IMG/VR virus record: IMGVR_UViG_3300047444_000548
Span: 1 to 27,776 of that record
Reading direction: 5' to 3' (one strand)
DNA length: 27,776 nucleotides
DNA from: a virus
Shown: positions 23,320 to 27,776 of the stretch, piece by piece
Layout: each line of letters starts with the position of its first letter
Numbering within the stretch: position 1 is the stretch's first letter
The notes under the pieces: model-generated
What the model was told of the DNA's origin: nothing
The model's database searches: none
Seen by the model: the letters and a program-made list of their open reading frames with translations, nothing else
Translations under genes and position numbers: made by a program

Positions 23320-24291
23320 TTGACCACCAGTTCGCGCAGGTATGGCCGCCGCGCACCCAAGCGTGCCCGCGCCATCCCCTTCGCCCGCATCTTCAGCGGC
23401 GTTGTCCCCGACCACCCGGCAACCGCCGACTACGCCGCCCCCCTCAACGGCGGCTGGAAAATGCTCGGCAACGACGTCGCCGGCGTATGCGGCCCCGTCA
23501 CCTGGGCCAACTTCCGGCGCCTCGTCACCGCCATCGCGGGCGAGGAGAAGTACCCGGACCAGGATGACGTCTGGGAGCTGTACCGCACCCAGAACCCGGA
23601 CTTCGACCCCAACGGTGACGAGAACGCCAACGGTCCCGGCAGTGACGCCGACGGAGGCGTAGACCTCCAGACCCTGCTGGAGTACCTCGTCAAGCACGGC
23701 GGACCCGACGGCGTGAAGGCCATCGCCTTCGCCCGTGTCGACCCGTCGGCCCCCGAACAGGTGAAGGCGGCCATCGCGATCTTCGGCGCCGTGTGGACCG
23801 GCGTCACTGTGCAGGAGGCGAACCAGGAGGAGTTCGGGGCGAACAAGCCCTGGGACTACCACCGCAGTAGCCCCGACGAGGGCGGCCACTCGGTTCTCAC
23901 CGTCGGCTACGCGCCTCAAAGCAGCGCCAGGGGTGCGCTCGGCGGCGACGAACGCTTCCTGACCTGGGCCGACGAGACATCGTTCACTGACCGCTACTTC
24001 GGCCACAAGGTCGACGAGCTGTACGTGGTGATCTGGCCGGAACACCTGAAGCACCCGAACTTCCTCGTCGGCATCGACCAGGCCGCTCTCGCCGCCGCCT
24101 ACCAGGAGATCACCACCAGGCCGTTCCCCGTCACCCCACAGCCCGCGCCCACCCCGGCGCCCACCCCTCCTCCTTCGCCGGCTCCTGCTACGGATCCGCG
24201 ACTGGCTCAGGCGGCTGACCTGATCCAGGAAGCGGACGCTCTGATGCAGGCGCTGGTGAACGGCAGCCACACGAACGGGGGACGACCGTGA
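23320..24291 (+). CDS. Papain-fold-like cysteine peptidase (putative)
   Basis: This 323-residue protein has the arrangement of papain-like peptidases. Cys57 lies in NDVAGVCGPVTWANF at the start of a helix, and His190 lies in DEGGHSVLTVGY, followed by FLTWADE where Asp218 could be the third residue, and YVVIWPEH. The first 20 residues are basic. After about residue 265 comes a Pro/Ala/Thr-rich linker and a short helix. It lacks an obvious signal peptide. TTG 23320 follows GGGAGGG (23309-23315). It is placed between tail-tip genes and endolysin and overlaps endolysin (GTGA). It may be a virion-associated peptidase, a second lysin (peptide-bond cutting) or a host-protein peptidase. The fold is inferred from motifs, and activity is not established. 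Confidence 0.65.
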   Translation: MTTSSRRYGRRAPKRARAIPFARIFSGVVPDHPATADYAAPLNGGWKMLGNDVAGVCGPVTWANFRRLVTAIAGEEKYPDQDDVWELYRTQNPDFDPNGDENANGPGSDADGGVDLQTLLEYLVKHGGPDGVKAIAFARVDPSAPEQVKAAIAIFGAVWTGVTVQEANQEEFGANKPWDYHRSSPDEGGHSVLTVGYAPQSSARGALGGDERFLTWADETSFTDRYFGHKVDELYVVIWPEHLKHPNFLVGIDQAALAAAYQEITTRPFPVTPQPAPTPAPTPPPSPAPATDPRLAQAADLIQEADALMQALVNGSHTNGGRP

Positions 24292-25253
24292 CGAAGACGG
24301 GTCCGCAGAAATTTCCTGGCGCCAGCACCGCGTACTGGTATCAGACCGCCTGGGGCGGCGACCCCATGGAGTCCAACACCATGGTCTGGCACTCCACCGA
24401 AGGAACGTCCCTGCCGTCCTACGACGGCGGATCGATGGCCCCCAACTTCACCGCACTACCAGACTTCAAGAACAAGCGGCTCCTCTGGTACCAGCACTTC
24501 GACTTCGACGTCTCCAGTCGCGCCCTCGTGCACGCCGGCGCCGTTGCCACGAACACGCTGAACGTGTGCCAGGTCGAGATCGTCGGCACCTGCGACCCGT
24601 CGACCCACACGAAGTGGGCTCAGGCCGGTTACCAGCATCTCTACACGCCGGAGCTGCCCGACTGGGTCGTCCGGGATCTGGCGGCGTTCGCGAAGTGGGC
24701 GCACGACAACCACGGCGTGCCCCTGACCTCCGGCCTCACCTTCAAGCCGTACCCGGCCAGCTACGGGACCGGCAACGGCGTCCGCATGAGTAACAGCGCC
24801 TGGACCGCATTCAGCGGCCACTGCGGACACCAGCACGTACCCAGCGGCAACGTGCACGGCGACCCGGGCGCATTCCCGATGGCCGCCATCCTCACCGCCG
24901 CCCAGGGCGGCACCACCCCGCCCCAGGAGGACGACGTGGCCCTGACCACCGACGACATCAACAAGGTCGCCGCAGCCGTGTACGCGAAGCTGCTGAAGAC
25001 CGACGACGTACTGACCGCCCCTGCGGACGCCTCCGACTATGCGACGAACCGGTACTGGACGTGGCAGACCCACATCCAGGACGTCACCACCCGCGTGCGC
25101 GACCTCGGCAAGAAGGTCGACGGGCTGTCCGCGGTCGAGTTGACGGACTCGCAAGTCGCCACCCTGGCCGCCGCCGTCGCCGCCACCCCGGCGCTCGCCG
25201 AGCGGATCGCGGAACTGGTCGCCACCAAGCTCGCCGCACGACTCGCCCAGTAA
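24288..25253 (+). CDS. Endolysin, N-acetylmuramoyl-L-alanine amidase type
   Basis: This 321-residue protein starts at GTG 24288 overlapping the previous stop. The N-terminal region shows the amidase pattern: MVWHSTEG (His35) as first zinc ligand, then NVCQVEIVG, and GHCGHQHVPSG (His181/His183) with HGDPGAF (Asp192) supplying the second ligand and the active-site region. After about residue 205 a Gly/Thr/Pro linker leads to a C-terminal helical part (TTDDINKVAAAVYAKLL and the end helices) that may bind the wall or multimerise. No signal sequence or TM segment is visible, so export would need the neighbouring holin. It cuts the bond between muramic acid and the peptide to release phage. Confidence 0.9.
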   Translation: MTKTGPQKFPGASTAYWYQTAWGGDPMESNTMVWHSTEGTSLPSYDGGSMAPNFTALPDFKNKRLLWYQHFDFDVSSRALVHAGAVATNTLNVCQVEIVGTCDPSTHTKWAQAGYQHLYTPELPDWVVRDLAAFAKWAHDNHGVPLTSGLTFKPYPASYGTGNGVRMSNSAWTAFSGHCGHQHVPSGNVHGDPGAFPMAAILTAAQGGTTPPQEDDVALTTDDINKVAAAVYAKLLKTDDVLTAPADASDYATNRYWTWQTHIQDVTTRVRDLGKKVDGLSAVELTDSQVATLAAAVAATPALAERIAELVATKLAARLAQ

Positions 25254-25283
25254 CCCGGACCTTCCAGCAGAATCGAGATCATC

Positions 25284-25664
25284 ATGAAGTGGTTCGGTCG
25301 TGAGCCGGTCTACATCCTCGGCTTCATCGCCGCACTCCTGCAGGCGCTGTCGGCGTTCGGCGTCGACATCTCCGACGGAACGCAGACCGCGATCAACGCC
25401 GTCTCCGCCGCCGCCGTCGGCCTCATCTCCGCGATAGTCCTCAAGAATGGGGCGCTCGCCGCCGCGATCGTGCAGCTTGCCCAGACCGTGATGGCCCTCT
25501 GCGTCGGCCTCGGACTCGACTGGTCCGCCGCGGACCAGTCCAAGGTCATGGCCGCCATCGGCGCGCTCGTCACGCTGTGGCTGCGAGAGAAGGTCACCGC
25601 ACCCGTACCGGCTGTGGCGCTGGAGAGGTCCAGCCCCTTCAAGGCCGGTCCGGCGGGGGTCTGA
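25284..25664 (+). CDS. Holin
   Basis: The 126-residue protein has hydrophobic segments near residues 9-25 (VYILGFIAALLQALSAF), 37-55 (AINAVSAAAVGLISAIVL), 56-75 and 88-100, with charged residues at the N- and C-termini. It starts 30 bases after the endolysin stop. Position directly after endolysin and small size with two or more membrane helices are the usual holin features. It would form membrane lesions to let the endolysin out. The C-terminal tail is Pro/Lys-containing and probably cytoplasmic. Confidence 0.82.
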   Translation: MKWFGREPVYILGFIAALLQALSAFGVDISDGTQTAINAVSAAAVGLISAIVLKNGALAAAIVQLAQTVMALCVGLGLDWSAADQSKVMAAIGALVTLWLREKVTAPVPAVALERSSPFKAGPAGV

Positions 25665-25665
25665 C

Positions 25666-26088
25666 ATGCGGTGCCGTGCGGCCCGGCGGCTGATGCGGCT
25701 GCTGGGCCGCCGCGGCGCGATCCTCCTCAGCTACGGCACGGTGTGGGCCCTCTATGGGTACGGGCAGCTCGTTTCCCCGCAGCCCGACCAGCGCGGTCTC
25801 ACCCTGGCAACGCAAGTGCTGCCGCTGCATGTGTGGGGCTGGCTATGGATCGCCACCGGCATCCTGGCCCTCGGCGCAGCGTTCGTGCCACAGGGCGTGG
25901 ACTGGTTCGGCTTCGTCGCCCTCGTCCTCATCGTCCTGCCGTGGATGCTGTCCTATCTGGTGTCGTGGCTCCTAGGCGACTTCCCGAGAGGCTGGGTGGC
26001 CGCCGCAGTCTGGGCTGTGATCGCTGTACCGGTGATCGTCGCTGCCGGGTGGCGAGAGGTACCCCGGCCCAAGAGAGTTGAGGGCTGA
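25666..26088 (+). CDS. Integral membrane protein, possible second lysis protein
   Basis: The 140-residue product begins two bases after the holin stop, with a basic N-terminus (MRCRAARRLMRLLGRRG), and shows about four membrane helices (AILLSYGTVWALYGYG, WGWLWIATGILALGAAFV, WFGFVALVLIVLPWMLSYLVSW and VAAAVWAVIAVPVIVAAGW). Its stop overlaps the next start (TGATG). Four-helix membrane proteins next to holin genes are common in actinobacterial phages and may act as a second holin or antiholin, but no specific family is recognised. Confidence 0.75.
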   Translation: MRCRAARRLMRLLGRRGAILLSYGTVWALYGYGQLVSPQPDQRGLTLATQVLPLHVWGWLWIATGILALGAAFVPQGVDWFGFVALVLIVLPWMLSYLVSWLLGDFPRGWVAAAVWAVIAVPVIVAAGWREVPRPKRVEG

Positions 26089-26420
26089 TGGGCGCGGACA
26101 CCTGGGTGCAGGCGGGAATGGCCGTCGTCGCGGCAGCTGGCGGTGTGGTTTCGGCAAGGTCGGCACGTCGCACCAAACGGCAGGAGAAGCGCGACGACTT
26201 CACCGAGATCAAAAAGGCCCTCAACGAGCGGATCGATGACCTGAAGGACGACCTGACGGGCCAGCAGGAACAGATCACCGGCCAAGGCGCCGCGATCTCC
26301 TGGCTCGTGGTCGACCGGCGCGGCCTTGTCTCCTACATCCGCACGGCCGGCCTCGAACCGCCGGCACCCCGCCCCATCCCGGACCGGGCCAAGCCATACC
26401 TCGACTCCATCGACGTGTGA
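26088..26420 (+). CDS. Small membrane-anchored coiled-coil protein (DUF2746-like)
   Basis: The 110-residue protein has a single N-terminal membrane segment (WVQAGMAVVAAAGGVVSA), then a basic Arg/Lys segment and a helical coiled coil (DDFTEIKKALNERIDDLKDDL) with a short conserved-looking C-terminus. The pattern resembles phage DUF2746 proteins in lysis cassettes. It may be a holin regulator or spanin-like anchor, but Gram-positive hosts lack an outer membrane, so a regulator is more likely. Starts in TGATG overlap with the previous gene. Confidence 0.68.
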   Translation: MGADTWVQAGMAVVAAAGGVVSARSARRTKRQEKRDDFTEIKKALNERIDDLKDDLTGQQEQITGQGAAISWLVVDRRGLVSYIRTAGLEPPAPRPIPDRAKPYLDSIDV

Positions 26421-26434
26421 AAACTGGAGTACGC

Positions 26435-26599
26435 ATGCCGGATCCGATCCCGCGGTTGCCGCGCCGCGACAACGCGGCGGCAGACGCCACCTCCCTCTTC
26501 TCCTTCGGGAGGATCGAGGAACAACCGGTGCCGGCCGAGGCGCCGCCGCCGAGCACCGACCCGTTCCAGGAACCCGACCCAGGCGACGAGCCTGCATGA
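26435..26599 (+). CDS. Small hypothetical protein (54 aa)
   Basis: ATG 26435 follows CTGGAG (26424-26429). A GTG at 26417 in the same frame overlaps the previous stop (GTGA) and is an alternative adding six residues. The product is Pro- and acid-rich (PVPAEAPPPSTDPFQEPDPGDE) with SLFSFGRIEEQ in the middle, so probably unstructured. No family is recognised. It is the last rightward gene before the strong hairpin. Confidence 0.55.
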   Translation: MPDPIPRLPRRDNAAADATSLFSFGRIEEQPVPAEAPPPSTDPFQEPDPGDEPA

Positions 26600-26601
26600 C
26601 A

Positions 26602-26642
26602 CCGCCCCCGCTGCCGCCCTCCGAGGGTGGCAGCGGGGGCGG
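26602..26642. terminator. Strong stem-loop at the end of the late region
   Basis: CCGCCCCCGCTGCC (26602-26615) pairs perfectly with GGCAGCGGGGGCGG (26629-26642), and the inner part (GCCCTC-C-GAGGGT) extends the stem, so it is nearly continuous. It lies between two genes that converge on it (26599 and 26653), so it could terminate from both sides. No U-tract follows, but actinobacterial terminators often lack one. Confidence 0.85.
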
Positions 26643-26652
26643 CTTCGTCGTT

Positions 26653-26835
26653 CTAACGGTTCTCGCGCATCGCCTGCGCGAGATCTCGGATGGCAGCGCT
26701 GAACGCCAGCAGGGAATACGTCTGGGCCCTCGCGAGCGCTGCCGCCTGCTCGCTGGAGCCGTCGTCTCCCGAGTAGCTGTTGTCCAGGTTGTTAACCGCC
26801 CGCGCCTGCAGTTGCTCGTAGGTTCGCTCCGCCAT
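26653..26835 (-). CDS. Small conserved phage protein (60 aa) on the minus strand
   Basis: The minus-strand frame reads AERTYEQLQARAVNNLDNSY, then SGDDGSSEQAAALARAQTYSLL and AAIRDLAQAMRENR. I recognise the opening YE.LQARAVNNLDNSYSGDD as a recurring small protein of actinobacterial phages that has no assigned role. ATG at 26833-26835 has AAGGGG upstream on the same strand. The open frame extends much further, but that part is the shadow of the recombinase and the best start is here. It is transcribed away from the recombinase gene and towards the late-region hairpin. Confidence 0.72.
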   Translation of the reverse strand: MAERTYEQLQARAVNNLDNSYSGDDGSSEQAAALARAQTYSLLAFSAAIRDLAQAMRENR

Positions 26836-27072
26836 GCCCACCCCTTCATCGGCCGTCAGGGGCGAGAGTCTGCCGAAGGAGGGGCTGGCTGTCAGTAGTG
26901 CCTCCGCAGTTGCTGGCGTGCAGGGTCGACTCACGTGCCGCTTGGAGGGCGTCCGGAAACGAACGATTGACGGGCAGCCGTACTGCAACCACGTCTCCGC
27001 AGGCCGCATTTGACGAAAACTCGTGTCCTTAACTATGTAGCGCAAACGCTCTTCAATCGATACGCTAGGCCC
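26836..27072. promoter_or_regulatory. Divergent intergenic region with candidate promoters and recombinase site
   Basis: No coding frame is convincing in these 237 bases. Rightward, TTGACG (27010-27015) is a good -35 match with TATGTA at 27034-27039 after 18 bases as a weak -10. A second option, TACGCT (27061-27066), is six bases before ATG 27073 and would give a leaderless message. TAGCG (27038-27042) and CGCTA (27063-27067) form an interrupted inverted repeat spanning 30 bases, about the size of a serine recombinase crossover site. All are visible words; function is inferred. Confidence 0.35.
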
Positions 27073-27645
27073 ATGAGAATCGGATACGGGCGGGTCTCCA
27101 CCCGCGACCAGAACCTCGACGCACAGGAGGACGCGCTCCGCTCCGCCGGATGCGACCAGATCTACGTCGACAAGGCCTCCGGGAAGCTCGCCTCCCGCCC
27201 TGAGCTCGACAAGGCGCTCATCGCCGCCCGCGATGGAGACGAGTTCGTCATCACCAAGCTCGACCGGCTCGGCCGCTCCACCAAGAACCTCCTGGAGCTG
27301 TCCGAGCGGCTGCGCGGCAACGGCATCACGCTCGTCGTCCTCGACCAAGGCATCGACACATCGACCCCCGCGGGCCGGATGTTCTTCACAATCCTGGGCG
27401 CCATCGCCGAGTTCGAGCACTCAATGATGGTGGAGCGCACCCACGACGGCCTCGCAGCGGCCCGCGCCCGCGGACGGGTCGGTGGCAGGAAGCAGGCCCT
27501 CAAGCCCCGCCAGGTGAAGCTCGCGCAGGAGATGTACGACGAGCTCGGCGGCGACGGCAAGCGCAAGCACACCGTGCAGGACATCGCCGACGAACTCGGC
27601 GTCGCCCGCACCACCATCTACCGGTACCTCGAAAGGGAGAAGTGA
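27073..27645 (+). CDS. Small serine recombinase (resolvase/invertase family)
   Basis: The 190-residue protein has the N-terminal catalytic domain of Tn3-type resolvases and DNA invertases. GYGRVSTRDQNLDAQ includes the nucleophilic Ser near residue 9, KLDRLGRSTKNLLEL carries the conserved Arg residues, and AEFEHSMMVERTHDGLAAARARG is the dimer helix. The C-terminal part (VQDIADELGVARTTIYRYL) is a helix-turn-helix. It is far too short for a large serine integrase, so it is not an integration enzyme of the phiC31 type. It may resolve dimers or invert a segment. ATG 27073 follows TAGGCCC without a strong ribosome binding site, so the start may be used on a leaderless message. GAAAGGGAG lies at its end before the next gene. 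Confidence 0.92.
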   Translation: MRIGYGRVSTRDQNLDAQEDALRSAGCDQIYVDKASGKLASRPELDKALIAARDGDEFVITKLDRLGRSTKNLLELSERLRGNGITLVVLDQGIDTSTPAGRMFFTILGAIAEFEHSMMVERTHDGLAAARARGRVGGRKQALKPRQVKLAQEMYDELGGDGKRKHTVQDIADELGVARTTIYRYLEREK

Positions 27646-27647
27646 CC

Positions 27648-27776
27648 ATGGGCCGAGAGATTCGCCGCGTACCGCTCGACTTCGATTGGCCGCAGAACGA
27701 GGTCTGGAAGGGGTTCCTCAGTCCTGACAGGTTCGACGAGGTCCCTTGTCCTGACTGTGAGCGCGGCTACTCGGCG
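27648..27776 (+). CDS. Small phage protein, partial (runs off the window)
   Basis: ATG 27648 is three bases beyond the recombinase stop, behind AAAGGGAG (27632-27639). A GTG at 27642 in the same frame overlaps the stop and is an alternative. The 43 visible residues begin GREIRRVPLDFDWPQNEVWKG and include a Cys-x-x-Cys pair in VPCPDCERGYS, which may be a zinc-binding motif. I recognise GREIRRVP with a tryptophan-rich opening as a common small phage protein in actinobacteria. The rest of the gene lies beyond the window edge. Confidence 0.65.
   Translation, partial: MGREIRRVPLDFDWPQNEVWKGFLSPDRFDEVPCPDCERGYSA

Noticed and set aside
26653-27420. Long form of the minus-strand gene beginning inside the recombinase
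   Set aside because: Upstream of the chosen start it is the antisense shadow of the recombinase. Only the 60-residue part from 26835 has a plausible ribosome binding site and matches a known small family.
27073-27645. Reading the recombinase as a phage integrase
   Set aside because: At 190 residues it lacks the recombinase and zinc-ribbon/coiled-coil domains of large serine integrases, and no attP-like core was identified.

Overview
The window is a 27.8-kb piece of a GC-rich, tailed, siphovirus-type phage or prophage. It holds almost the complete late (structural and lysis) region. GTG and TTG starts, 4-base GTGA/ATGA gene overlaps, GC-rich third codon positions and the protein families point to an actinobacterial host, most likely Streptomyces or a relative. 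The host is an inference from style and families, not from a database match.

Layout. (1) 1-2229: a leftward accessory block with the end of a membrane-type protein, a sugar-nucleotide epimerase/dehydratase, a chain of very small overlapping genes, an HNH endonuclease, and a frameshifted second copy of one of the small genes (2070-2229). (2) 2230-2669: a 440-base non-coding segment with an AT-rich cluster of palindromes and GC-rich dyads, in the position where a packaging site or control region would sit. (3) 2670-9514: a stand-alone primase-polymerase-like catalytic domain, small and large terminase, portal, MuF-like protein, scaffold and major capsid protein. (4) 9511-10539: a glycosyltransferase inserted between capsid and head-tail connector genes. 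(5) 10548-14000: head-tail adaptor, stopper, tail completion and tail terminator proteins, major tail protein, and the two tail-assembly chaperone frames joined by a -1 slip at GGGGAAA (13539-13545). A minus-strand DUF4429-like gene interrupts this run at 11323-11643. (6) 14020-23258: a 1512-residue tape measure protein with a lytic transglycosylase-like domain, then four minor tail proteins, one with repeated carbohydrate-binding-like modules. (7) 23320-26599: a papain-fold-like cysteine peptidase, an endolysin (amidase type), a holin and three further small proteins, closed by a strong hairpin. (8) 26653-27776: a minus-strand small gene and a divergent small serine recombinase, followed by the start of another gene.

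How it fits together: terminase, portal, scaffold and capsid build and fill the head. The connector proteins join it to a tail whose length is set by the tape measure. The tail-tip proteins and the transglycosylase help bind and breach the wall, and the endolysin and holin release progeny. The epimerase and glycosyltransferase could together decorate virions or the host surface. Stem-loops sit just ahead of the scaffold, the major tail protein, the tail chaperone and the cysteine peptidase, and may tune the relative amounts of late products. No rRNA, tRNA, CRISPR array, insertion sequence or large integrase was seen.
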